From: Beta vulgaris subsp. vulgaris
Taxonomy: Eukaryota; Streptophyta; Magnoliopsida; Caryophyllales; Amaranthaceae
Assembly (NCBI RefSeq): GCF_026745355.1
Contig: NC_079202.1
Location: 30,066,070-30,130,069, forward strand
Direction of reading: 5' to 3'
Length of the DNA: 64,000 bases
In this document: piece by piece, positions 10,140 through 21,269 of the stretch
Layout of the letters: the number at the start of each line of letters is the position of its first letter
How positions within the stretch are numbered: position 1 is the stretch's first letter
Program-made: the position numbers and the translations under genes
The notes under the pieces: generated by a model
What the model was told of the DNA's origin: nothing
Database searches by the model: none
Seen by the model: only the letters and a program-made list of their open reading frames with translations

Positions 10140-10600
10140 CACTCTTGGGACTTGAGTCGTGTACCCAAAGTGCTCTCGGGGTCAGGGACACGGATACCCA
10201 TCCTTGGCGTTGTCACGATCGCCACCTAAAGTCCTGAACAACGCTCTTGGGGTCGGGATTACGTAGATGCACCATTGGTGATGTCGGGATTGTCATTTAG
10301 AATCCGAAGGAGCACGTCGGGGTCAGGACCACGGATGCATGCTCGGGCGCTGTCAGGATCAACACCTGAAGCTGCCGACCCTCTCAGGATCGGGACTACG
10401 GAGACTTACCTCAGGAGTTGTCGGGGTCACTACCTAAAGCTCCAAACCCTCTTGGGGTCGGGACTACAGAGGCCCACCTCAAGGGCTGTCATCGAGAGCT
10501 CTAAACTCTCTCGAGATCGAGGCTTTAGATACACCCCCTAGGTACTATCGGGGTCACCGTCAAGAAGCCTAATCACTCTCGGGGTCTGACTTGAGAGCCC
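10140..10600. repeat. Degenerate tandem repeat, unit about 66-72 bp, 6-7 copies (Tat 3' UTR)
   Basis: A core like TCGGGGTCGGGACTACGGA recurs near 10177, 10248, 10318, 10384, 10452 and 10513, spaced 61-71 bp. The units differ more than those of the preceding 114-bp array, so this is an older or faster-decaying array. An 88-codon open frame over part of it is a by-product of the repeat and is not annotated as a gene. Confidence 0.7.
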
Positions 10601-10624
10601 CCTATTACCCTAACCAAGTTGGGG

Positions 10625-11227
10625 TGTGACACTTTCGGGATTCGAATCGAGGGAGGCCCATGTCGACTACATGGCAGACCTATTACAGATCCCAGGCCAA
10701 GTCAGAATTACGGCCCAAGGGTGAAGCTTGAGGTACATACAAATTATGCCAACCAACCGTGTCCTGGATCAAGGATCCAGCTCTGATTACTTGGCGTGAG
10801 GATAATTGTTTGGACCCAGAGTTGGGCCCAATAAATATCATAAGACACCTCTCCCAAGACCTAGGCCCTAGGCACCAAAAGGGTCCATCAACTTTTCATA
10901 AGTAAAGCAGCTTTACCATAAAAAGGTGACAACTTTCTTAGGTATGAGGATGCTCCCCAAAAGGGTTTCCTGTCTGGGGGTTTCCCAACACTATAAATAC
11001 CAACAATCTCATCAATGAACATGTATTCAATTCTCACCTAACTAAACTAGAGCATCTCTCTCTAAACTTGCTTACTTTCTCTCTCTAGCCTATCACTGAC
11101 TTGAGCGTCGGATGGGCTTTCCCGGGAACACCCGCGGGTCGGTTTTTCCTTGTTTTGCAGGACTCACAGTGAAGACTTGGGATTATACTCTAACTCGGAA
11201 TTTGACTCTCACCCTAAACACATTACA
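10625..11227 (+). repeat. 3' LTR of the Tat element (about 603 bp)
   Basis: It starts TGTGACACTTTCGGG just after a G-run and ends CACATTACA. Inside are a TATA box (10991-11000) and a CT-rich leader-like stretch (11040-11095), as expected for a U3-R-U5 order. The boundaries are my reading of the TG...CA ends; the partner 5' LTR lies outside the window, so they cannot be checked here. The G-run (GTTGGGG) before the TG is a weak polypurine tract. Confidence 0.5.
10991..11000 (+). promoter_or_regulatory. TATA box of the Tat LTR promoter
   Basis: CTATAAATAC lies about 370 bp into the LTR and about 40 bp upstream of a CT-rich stretch typical of plant transcription starts. Confidence 0.5.
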
Positions 11228-13207
11228 CTTTTGACTAGTTTCTTAGCCGAAACAAATATTAAGGACAAAGATTGAAACTTTGTTTTGTTCAATCGATTGA
11301 AATTTGTTTTGGAACTTATAATCTTAGTAAGCTTGCTAAATTATATTTGACAAGTTATTTTCCTTATATTTTAAATCCAAATCATAATTTTATGTTTTCA
11401 AATTAGTGTAGTGATTTCCAAAATTAAGGTTAATTAGAGTTAGAGGTTGTTGATGTGAGTTAGATTAGAAGAATGGTTCGTATATAGAGTATAAGAAAGT
11501 TAATTCCTTTATCTGAGTTATAGTGAGGATGAATGTTAATTATTGTTATTATTGTGATGTGGTTATTGGAGGATGCCTATAGAGATTTATATGATTTAAG
11601 TTAAGATGAGATCAAGTTCATGATTCTTGGAGGTAGATTATGGAGTTGAAGGGGTATTTGGATATCATGTAAAGGTACACATTGTCCCTACACCTTATAA
11701 CTACATTGTATGTGTAATGACAAGTTGTATCAATTTCATGATTTTATTAAAAGAAATAAGAGTTATGACTTGAACTTATTATGAATTTATGATTATATAA
11801 ACTTCAGCTTGTTTGAATGTGTGATTCTTAAGTATTACGTTTTTCCGATTATATGATTTAATGTCAAGTGTTTGATTATATAGAGGTTAGCATTAATTTC
11901 GTAATTTTGAATTGAGATATATTTATAAGTTTTGGCTATGGAAAATGGTTTTATTCGAAAATTTGAAGTAAGTAAAGGTTAACCAAGGATACCAATATGT
12001 TGATCTTATTACATATTGAAGAATTCTGGTTTCTAAGATCTAATAGTATAAGTTAACCAATAATTCACGTTTTAAGATATTATATGAAAGTTATGGATAT
12101 CTGATTATAAGTATTTAAGTAAGAATTGTCAATATAATTCCCAATGTCTTTATAAGTATAATATTGTGGGGAAATTCATATGCTTTGCAACAAGGGATAA
12201 ACTTAAGGGATGATAAGCTTATGGAACATAATTAGGTTTTCACTAAAATACTTCTCTATATAGTTCTATGGTGTACCAATGTACCAAAAGTTTCATCTAT
12301 ATAATGCTATTGAGTGACCGAATATATTGCAATGGTCAAGTGTTTTGCATTCAAGCTCGTTATACAAATTTTGAAATATGTTCCGATATAAAGACTAAAT
12401 ATATTGGTTACCAACTTGGGGATATATGAATTTTACTTTGGAAAAGATATGAGTTTATAACTTCAGATTATAATCTAAGAATCCGAAATATATTCTATTA
12501 TAAGATTGGATGCTTGAGATGATTAAGGTCATAGAAAGGTTGAGATTGGAGATTTCAAAAGTAAACTATTATTTGGAGATGATAAGTATTACAAAAATCA
12601 TGTGGTTTGAGGAAACTTTAGTTATACGCAGGAAATTCTACGATAACCATTAAATCTACCAACAAATGTTTTGGGATCTTAAATTAAGTATGAATTTGTA
12701 AGGCTATATCTCTACGCAACTGATTTTTGAGGAAGTAAAGTTTATATTTAAAAGTTAAGTTATATTATTCAGAAGTATCCTCAAAAAATCTTTGAAATTT
12801 GGTTTTATAAGATTGGTATGTTAAAATGGTTGTAGGAAAAATTGGTTGTTTAAAAAAAGTTCTATTCAGGAATACGAGTTGCCATGTGAGAAGGATAAGT
12901 TGGACAATTAAGGTTGTAATATAGAAGTAAAAGTTTATATGAGATGTTTTTGTCAGGGGTGTAATAACTCAGAAAAGAAGTAAGAGATCTAAGGAGTAGC
13001 AAAACAGTGTAATAGAATTATAGAAAAATTAAGTTGTGAGAAACTATATGAGAGTTAGAAATCTTATAATATGAGTATCAAACTAGGCTAAATCAGGAAG
13101 AGCATATGAATTTACTTTCTCATTGGAAGGGCAAAAGATATAAAAAGGAAAGCCGGGAGAGTATACATAGATCTTGCGTAATAGAGTGTTGAGATGTAGT
13201 GATATGA

Positions 13208-13379
<172 letters not shown>

Positions 13380-13792
13380 TAAACCTAAGGATAATGTGGA
13401 TGTAGTTTTATATAATTGGGATTAAGAAAGTTTAATTGAGATGACAGAGTTTAAACAAATAACCGAGATAGGAAAAGGAAATAGAAATAATATTTGTGTG
13501 GTATTATTGAACATGAAGTAATAAAGTTATTACCAGAAATCATAATATAGTTGAGTTACTAGAAGATCGTGAGTTCAAGTATGAAGTGTTCAATAGTTAA
13601 GATGTAGGATTAACCATCAAATCGAGTTGGAAGAAGCGTCATCTATAATTATAAATATAAGACAAAACTCTAGAGGTTATAAGGTATTGTATATATATCT
13701 AAATTGTAGGAATATATATGAAAACGTTTCATATCATGAGATTTAAGATATGTGATACAAACTTTGAAATCTATGGTTATGAGCGAAAAACG

Positions 13793-13794
<2 letters not shown>

Positions 13795-13874
<80 letters not shown>

Positions 13875-13907
13875 GTTATTGTTATTGTTATTGTTATTGT
13901 TATTGTT

Positions 13908-13940
<33 letters not shown>
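13795..13940. repeat. Compound microsatellite (TTA)n-(TTGTTA)n-(TTG)n
   Basis: It changes in order from pure TTA (about 13795-13874) through alternating TTG/TTA (about 13875-13909) to pure TTG (to about 13940). The graded order suggests point mutation followed by slippage spreading the variant. All open frames here (poly-Asn, poly-Tyr, poly-Ile, poly-Leu) are artefacts of the repeat. Confidence 0.97.
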
Positions 13941-15564
13941 CTTATTATTATCACATTTTGACTTTAGGACGAGTGTTCCAAAAAGAATAATTAGAAGTTC
14001 TGCTTGGGATATGACAAAGATTCCTACAATTGGTTTCATTAAGCATATGTATAAACATTGAGATTTGCTTAGCTGTATAACTTATTAAACGAGACTGACT
14101 AAAAATTTATTTCTAGAGAAATTTTGTAATTAAAATATAAATTTATTTACGATTAAATTCTGTTTTGACTTTTTGCGGTAAGCTATGTTTTGAGCTTCAA
14201 TTATAATGAGTTTGGAATATATTTTCTTTAAAGTCCGTATTTGATTGGGTTTAACAAATGAATTTTTATGAAAAATTGAATTATACAAAGTTATTAGAAA
14301 CTCAAGTATACTGTGTTATCAAACAATTTGAGTTTACATATGAAATTCCCAAAAGCGATTATGTTATGAGATTTTGATGTATCTCACTCGAGAATTATGA
14401 TTTTGAGTTTCAAAAAAATATTGAATTGTGAATTATTTATTTTGATTTTGCTTCTGTAAAGGGAAGAAGTTGATAGAGCAGTGATGAACAACATTTTGTA
14501 TTCTATATATCTGTATTCTAGGGAGATGTCTTGATAAGTCTTGCAAGTTGTACATAACAAAGAGAAGGATACATCCCTTGTAAAAAGTCTATAGAATTCA
14601 TATATGGCAACGCTATTCGTGTTCTCTTCCCCTGTAAATATAATATGATTTCTGAAGAAAAATAGATTATGTAATTCAATATGCAAGTGATTTCGTGAAA
14701 AGTCATTTCAAACTTATTTTTCGGGTGATGTTTTACTCACCCAAGTTATATATGTGCCAAATAGGAGAAAAAATTACTAAGAAACTCGTTAAGAATTTAT
14801 GAAAAGAATTAGCTATGTAGCACATATTTGGATTAGAGGTTATTCTTTTTGAAACACAAAAGCGGGAAATATTGCTATATCTGTGAATATGACAGGATTA
14901 GAGTTGATTTGGAAGTACATATAGATTCTAAATCCTCGAATTGTAAGTATATATTATATATTTTATGAGGTATTAATTCACATTATTATTTCAAACAAGT
15001 AACATTGTAAATTGTGTTTAAGTATTTTGTTATATGATTCTTTCATTATGACATTTTAGTTTCTTGCTTTCAAATGTCTCGCAAGATAAACATAAATTTG
15101 TAAATATGTTTTAACTTTTAAGTCACCAAAAAGATTTTCTAGTTGGACAGTGTGTACTCAGTTTTGCCGATTTTATTCTTGGAACCTGTCCTAGTGGAGG
15201 CAGAGTTCATGTTTGTGATTTTTTCAAGATTTCCTGAAACTGGTTCGAGTGTGGTTAGAGGATCATAGGTGTTATGAGAAATGATTTTCGTTTGAGCTAT
15301 GATGGATATTATAAAGATTAATTGAGAAAGAAATTCCTGTAGTGTATTATTGTATTTTTTTTTAGAGATTCGGTTTAATCGTTTCATGTAATTGTATTTA
15401 TATTTTGGTTTGTTGTTGTGGGCTCATGACCCATAAATCCAGGATCGTATGAAATATTATGTTTTCGTTGGAAGAGGATGTAATTTGAGGATTAACAAAT
15501 GTAAATTGAGATTTGTGAATGCTAAGTGTGATTTGCTAGCAGCTCGAAAGTGCGGGCAATTACA

Positions 15565-16338
15565 CACTCGGACACGAAACCAATGACCTCACGCTTCATA
15601 TTTCGCCACCAATAGATCTTCTTAAGATCTTTATGGAGCTTATCACCCCTAGGGTGCACAAAATATGGAGTATTATACCCCTCATCCATAAGCTGTCTTT
15701 TAAGATCATTATGGTAAACACCACCTTCCTTTGAACCTTAAACTTCCATCATCATGAATCTTAAAGTCGACTTCCTTACCTTGCTTCATCTTCTCCTTAA
15801 TCTTATCTAGGTGCTCTCTCCAACTTAACCCTCTTTGATCTCGTCCAAAACTGACAACCCCATTGACAAAACACTCAATCTTGCCTTGATATCCCCAGAA
15901 TTTAAGATTTCAGGCTAAGCCTTCGCATATCCCGACACAATTTCTCAGGAACTACCAAGGCATTTATAATATGGCTCGACTTCCTACTCAAAGCATCGAC
16001 AACTACATCCGCGTTCCCTTCATGATACTGAATGTATAGGTCATAATCCTTGATCAACTCTAACATCTCCTCTGTATCATATTGCTATCTTTCTGGGTGA
16101 AAATGTACTTCAAGCTCTTATGGTCGGTAAAGATATTACAAGCTTCCCCATAAAGGTAATGTCTCCAAATTTTCAAGGCAAACACGATCGCAACTAACCC
16201 TAGATCACAGGTAGGATAATTAGCCTGATACAGATTTAACTGACGCAACGCATATTACCTTCCCATTCTGCTGCAGAACACATCTCAAACCATACTTTGA
16301 AGCATCACTATACAATTTAAATCCCTCATTTCCATCAT
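15565..16338 (-). pseudogene. gypsy-2 RNase H and integrase zinc-binding region
   Basis: On the minus strand, 16320-16060 gives an RNase H start with LYSDASKYGL, then [20 protein letters not shown] and [14 protein letters not shown], the typical tail of the gypsy RNase H domain. Further down (about 15900-15565) the integrase N-terminal region can be followed in pieces, for example a region equivalent to PYSVHPGGDKLYKDL. Several frameshifts and stops break it, and the catalytic core is absent, lost at the junction with the G repeat. Confidence 0.7.
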
Positions 16339-18850
16339 TGTTATTTCCCTAGGAACACTACAAGAGGGGGGGGGGGGTGAATTGTAGGTGTAGAAATAAA
16401 CGTAACTTTTTGCGGAAATTAAAACTTAAACGAATAAACAAGCTAAAGGAACACAAGGGATTTTTACGAGGAAAAACTTCTTGGGCCCAACAAGAAGAAA
16501 CAACCTCGACCACTAGGGATTTTAAACTCAACACTTTCACTAATTAGGCCAAACAACTTTGTTACAACCTAATTCTAACTCAAGCCACACCTTGAGTTCC
16601 TAAACTCAAGTTCCTGAGCCACTGTTCCCTTAACAGCAGTTCCTCTCAACTTCACTCGATGTTTTCTCACACATACAAGCTTCACTCAAGCCTCTCTCTT
16701 ACAGAACTTCACTCAAAGTTCCCTTACCCCAAAAACCAACACTAATAGAATAAATGTTATTTGCTGCGGTGATATTGCTGCGGTTTTACCTATACGCAGC
16801 AATATAACACGCAAAAAGAAAATAAAAATTAAAAATTGACAATATTGCTGCGGTTCCCGCCCAAAACCGCAGCAATAGATAGTAACAGAACAAATTTTCA
16901 AATTTTCTAAATCGTTCTAAGACCACACCCTCTCACTAAACCCTAAAAAACCGTGCCCCCTCCCCTCTCTCTTCTCTCACTCTCCGCTCAAGTCTCACGC
17001 ATCTCTCTCCTCTTCTCTCACGCCTCTCTCTCTCCTCTCCTCTCCTCTCACGCCTCACTCTCTCCTCTCACTCTCAATTCTTCGCCTCTCCTCTCCTGCA
17101 TTCAACAATTTCGAAAGGGTCGTCGTCGTTCCAGTTCGTTCCGAGCGAAACCACATCATTCCGACTAAAGAGGCGTGAAACTGGAACGATCTGCTTCTTC
17201 GACCCTCTCGTTCTCTCTCCTCGTTCGTCGTTCTCAGGTCACCAATGTTCGTCGTCGTTGAAGTTCAGTGCACCTCTTTGCGGGCCCGTCGTCGATGACC
17301 CTTTCGAGATTATGAAGGCAGCAGTTAATGGTGGCCGGTGGGTCTGAGAAATTCCGGCCAGTTAATGCTTTGCCCTTTCCAGTTAATGTAAGAAATGGGT
17401 TTCGTTTCGTTTCAAGATCCTTTCGAGATTATGATCGAGCCTCTGCGCGTCCCTCTTTTCGTTTCAAGATCCTTGCCCATCTCTAGATCTGTTTTGTATT
17501 TTTTACTTTTTTTTCTTTATTTTTTTTATTTTCTTAGGTTTATATTTCTGTTTTTTTTTTTTGTTCTTTTTACTTTATTCTACTAGTTTCTTCGAGTTTG
17601 AGTTTTGTACAGTTATTGTTTTGTACAGTTTCTTTGAGTTTTGATTTTCTTTTTACTTTATTCTACGCTTTATTGTTATTGTTGAGTTTGAGTTTGGTTT
17701 TTTTGTTTTCATTTTACTTTTTAATTTATTACATTATTGCTGCGGTTTGGCCTAAAAACCGCAGCAATATAATTATTACCTATTGCTGCCCCCTTAATTG
17801 CTGCGCGCCCAAAACCGCAGCAATAGGCCACTTTTTGACCGCAGCAAATAGCATTTATTCTACTAGTGCAAAATACAATTGATCGAAATAAGCTTAGTGA
17901 AATTAGAGTAAGAAGGCAAAGAACAAATGGCTATTATGAGAGAATGAAGGCACTAACACTTAATTAGTTAAACTCACTTAATTACTTAGTCAGACACAAT
18001 TTGGAACTTATCTAGACTTCTATATTATAGTTATGTTAATCATGATGAACGTGGGATTAAAACTAGAGTACATGTTTAGTCCATTAACCCATGTGGTTCC
18101 TTCCCCTAAGGAACACGTTTCACATTATGTCCCATGATCCCATGATCTAAAAATGAACGTGGATATATTTCAGCCATTACTCCTAAGTAATAGGAGTTCC
18201 TTGAGCTTTATCCGAAAATCAGTTTTTATAAAAACACTTTTTATCTTTAAAACTGAATTTTTAATCTTTAAGAAAATAATATCTTTTAAACAAAATCTTT
18301 CTAAAAACCGGATATTTATTTTCTTAATTTTCCGAAAAATAAAATCTTTTTCCTAAAACAGATTTTCTTTTTAAAACTGATTTTATCATTTGGAATTAGA
18401 TATAACTAATTTCCTATAATTTAGGCATGACTTACTCAAATATCTTTTTAACCGTTATAATGTTTGCACGCCTAAGTCTAGTTCCTTTTATTAACTAAGT
18501 TCCTTTAACATATTCGTTTAGTGCCACTTCGTTTGTTCCTTACAAATGAACAAACTCCCATTCTCAAATAGACTGCCACTGTTCCTTACCATTCTTTCTT
18601 TGTTCCTTTACATTGGAACTAGAAAATAAAACGCCTAGCTTCTATTCTTCTTGATCCAATGCTTGCTCCAGTATCAACATAGAAACTTCTTTACTTAGCC
18701 TTTGAAATCCTCTCTTGACTTCTTCCGTACTTCATATTCTCCGAGTTCCTTTTATTGATACCTTAAACACCATACACTTAAATAACTCATTAGTTCACTA
18801 CTTAGTTTGTTCCTTTGTTTCTTTGTCATTATCAAAACCAGGGTTCAACA
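16339..18850 (-). mobile_element. Solo LTR of the SIRE copia family, minus orientation
   Basis: The sequence is the reverse complement of the copia-2 LTR (52684-54030), from TGTTATTTCCC at 16339 to GGTTCAACA at 18850. It is flanked by ATCAT (16334-16338) and ATCAG (18851-18855), a 5-bp target duplication with one mismatch. After subtracting the 1129-bp element nested inside and its 3-bp duplication, the LTR is about 1380 bp, like the copia-2 LTRs. It lies inside the RNase H start of gypsy-2, and the gypsy reading frame resumes on the other side. No internal copia sequence is present, so it formed by recombination between LTRs. Confidence 0.88.
16740..17868. mobile_element. Small non-autonomous CACTA element (1129 bp) inside the solo LTR
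   Basis: The left end is CACTAATAGAATAAATG; the right end, read inward, is CACTAGTAGAATAAATG. Target duplications are CAA at 16737-16739 and 17869-17871. The uninterrupted sequence is seen in the copia-2 LTR around 53614-53640, confirming the 3-bp duplication. Subterminal copies of an ATTGCTGCGGTTTT-like motif occur in both orientations at each end. The middle (about 16950-17480) is CT-rich and then G/C-richer than its surroundings, like a plant 5' leader, and may be captured host sequence. No transposase is encoded, so mobility would depend on another element. Confidence 0.85.
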
Positions 18851-19700
18851 ATCAGGCAAAGTTAAAATGGGTGTAGGGGTTAAACGCTCCTTGAAAATCT
18901 GGAGAGCTTCCTGGCACTTCTCACTCCACTCAAATTTTGACTCTTTCTTCATCAAGTTGGCCATTGGCCTTGCTATCTTCGAGGAATCTCTCACAAATGT
19001 CCAATAATAGCCAGCTAAGCCCAGAAAACTCCTAATATCTGACACATTCTTTGGAGTAGGCCACTCACTAACAGCTTGAATCTTAGCAGGATCCACATAG
19101 ACTTCTTCTTTAGACACATAATGACCCAAAATACTACTTTTTCCAAACGAAACTCACGCTTAGAGAACTTGGCATACAATTGATTCTTCCTAAGCATCTC
19201 CAATATTATCCTTAAGTGCTCATCATGCTCTTCTTCACTCTTTGAATAAATCATAATATCATCAATGAATACCACAAAAATTTATCTAAGAACTCATGGA
19301 ATATCCTATTCATCAAATCCATAAATATGGCCGGAGCAGTAGTCAGTCCAAACGACATCACAGTAAACTCATAATGACCATAACGCAACCTAAACACAGT
19401 TTTAGGTATATCCTTATCACCCTCAAATGGTGATACCCCGAACTCAAATCAATCATCGAAAACATACTTGCTGACTCCATTCAATTGGTCGAACAGGTCA
19501 TCTATCCTGAAAAAAGGATACTTGTTCTTAATAGTCACATTGTTTAACTTCCTATGGTCGATGCACAATCTCATACTCCTATCTTTCTTCTTCAAAAAAA
19601 ATACAAGAGCTCCCCAAGGTGACGCACTAGGCTTAATATAACCCTTATCCAATAACTCTTGCAACTACGTCTTCAACCCACTCATCTCAGGAGGATTCTA
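18851..19700 (-). pseudogene. gypsy-2 reverse transcriptase
   Basis: From 19664 on the minus strand: [19 protein letters not shown] and [19 protein letters not shown] (fingers). After a frameshift near 19445 comes the palm with [12 protein letters not shown] (about 19270-19235; the YxDD box reads FIDD, as is usual in these chromoviruses). Then thumb and connection ([17 protein letters not shown]) run to about 18851, where the solo LTR inserts within the sequence leading into RNase H. The RT catalytic residues are present but the frame is broken at least twice. The N-terminal side stops at about 19700 against sequence belonging to gypsy-3. Confidence 0.8.
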
Positions 19701-19857
19701 TCACACTAACATACTCTCAACATGCCATTAACTTTTAAGTAGGATCAAACACTTGATACAAGTCAAAATTATCTTTCAATACTAAGAATTGAAAAAAAAT
19801 CATACTAATTCCACCCACCCTAAAAGATTAGTTACGTCCTCGTAACTGTAAGCGTAC

Positions 19858-21269
19858 CTATTGAAATAGGTGGGGATATTGAGCTCGCATCGCATCCTCG
19901 GATTCCCAACTAAGCTCATCGTCCTTGTGGTTCGACCATAATACTTTCACCAGTTTAACTTCTCCATTCCGAGTTGCTCGAACTTTACTATCAAGTATCT
20001 TCATAGGGACCTCAACATATGAAAGGTTATCTTCTAATTGCAATTCATCAGGTGTGAGTACATGTGAGGGGTCACTAATGTACCGACGAAGCTGAGAAAT
20101 ATGGAAAAGATTGTGATCTCGAGCTATCTCTGGAGGTAATGCCAATCTATAGGTGACTTCACCTATCCTTTATGGGATCTCATACGACCCGATGAATTTA
20201 GGGCTTAACTTGCCCTTCCTCCTGAATCGCATTACTTTCTCACCGAGTTCAAACTCTGCATGTCGTCGGTATTTATATATCAACATAACTTTTCTGTCTA
20301 TCTTATGCCGCCTTCATTTTCTGTTGCGTCAATTCTACTTGTTCCACGGTTTCTTGGATCATGTTAGGACCACAAACACAGGATTCGCCAATATCACTCC
20401 AACAAAGAGGACTATGACACTTGCGGCCATATAAGGCTTCATATGGGGCCATTCCTATTGAAGAATGATAGCTGTTATCATACGAGAATTCTATCAAGTC
20501 CAGTCTATCTTCTCACGAGCCCTTAAATTCTAAGGCACATTCCCTGAACATGTCCTCGAGTTTTTGGATTGTGTGCTTTGTTTGACCATCAGTAGCAGGC
20601 AGGAAAGATGTACTAATTTTCAACTGTGTCCCTAAGGCTTCTTGAAGCTTCTGCCAAAAATTAGATAAGAATCTACTATCTCTATCGGCACGATGTCCCT
20701 TGACACATCATGTAAGCGCAAAACGTTCTTCCTATATGCATCGGCTAGCTTTTGATGTTTCCATGTATCTTTCATTGTTACAAAATGGGCAAACTTGGTG
20801 AGTCGGTCCACAATGACCCAAATCATGTTATTACCATTAGGTGTTCTTGGAAGTCTAGAGTTAAAATCCATAGAAATTGAGTCCCACTTCCACACTGGAA
20901 TCTCCAAAGGTTGAATCTCGCCTTGAGGTCTCTTATGCTCAAACTTGACTTTTGGCACGTCAAGCACTTGGAAACATACTCGGCGACCTGGTTCTTCATG
21001 TGAGGCCACCAAAAGGTGATTTCGAGGTCTTTATACAATTTGTCACCTCCTGGATGTACCGAATATGGAGTCAAATGAGGTTCATCTAATATTTTCTTCT
21101 TCAGATCAGGTATGTCAGGAACACACCACCTACTCTTATAGCGAAGACTCCCATCCGCATGGATCTTGAAATAAGCATCTTCAGTATCTCGAACCTCTCC
21201 CATCTTTTTCTTCAGAAGTGCATCACTAGTTTGATTCTCCTTAATCTCATCGTACACATCTGGTTGCAA
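19858..21269 (-). pseudogene. gypsy-3 integrase with C-terminal chromodomain
   Basis: The zinc-binding domain is intact (HLTPYSVHPGGDKLYKDL then KCLTCQK, about 21100-20950). The first catalytic Asp is in WDSISMDFNSRLPRT (about 20880). The segment that should hold the second Asp (a DRDSRF-like block) is damaged by a frameshift near 20700. The helix with EFSYDNSYHSSIGMAPYEAL is at about 20495-20440. At 20145-19858 a continuous stretch reads HNLFHISQLRRYI followed by a chromodomain (SYVEVPMKILDSKVRAT and VKVLWSNHKDDELSWESED), ending at a TAG. In chromoviruses this domain is thought to guide integration to particular chromatin. Frameshifts near 20830, 20640 and 20300 make it non-functional. Confidence 0.82.

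Larger units (their letters stand above)
1..11227 (+). mobile_element. Tat-lineage Ty3/gypsy retrotransposon, 5' clipped by the window, degenerate
   Basis: The order on the + strand is protease, RT, RNase H, a second RNase H, integrase, a long gene on the opposite strand, tandem repeats and an LTR. That layout is known for Tat elements such as Grande and Retand: a duplicated RNase H, antisense ORFs between pol and the 3' LTR, and tandem repeats in the 3' untranslated region. Seen directly are the aspartic protease region, the palm motif, the integrase DDE residues and a TG...CA LTR at the far end. The 5' LTR and most of gag lie outside the window. Many stops and frameshifts show the copy is old. 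Two LTR-like fragments are inserted in the antisense gene, so the element's own sequence is about 8 kb of this span. Confidence 0.8.
15565..19700 (-). mobile_element. Ty3/gypsy fragment (gypsy-2), RT to integrase, minus strand, split by a solo LTR
   Basis: Minus-strand RT (18851-19700) continues, after removal of the SIRE solo LTR at 16339-18850, into RNase H and the integrase zinc region (15565-16338). Gag, protease, integrase core and both LTRs are missing. The left end is cut by the G repeat at 15564. The right end is cut by the 3' part of gypsy-3 at about 19700. The closest relatives by eye are the chromovirus pol genes at 19858-22717 and 31230-34000. Confidence 0.75.

Noticed and set aside
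10275..10541. An 88-codon + strand ORF
   Set aside because: It lies wholly in the degenerate 70-bp tandem array; the repeat structure explains the open frame.
13670..14039. Several open frames of 60-98 codons on both strands (poly-Asn, poly-Ile, poly-Tyr, poly-Leu)
   Set aside because: They are translations of the trinucleotide microsatellite and have no protein-like sequence outside it.
15139..15387. An 82-codon minus-strand ORF
   Set aside because: No domain, AT-rich chance frame within the G-family repeat; not preserved in the other G copy as far as I can see.
16953..17168. Ser/Leu-rich 71-codon ORF
   Set aside because: It is a translation of the CT-rich tract in the small CACTA element; codon use is dominated by CTC and TCT.
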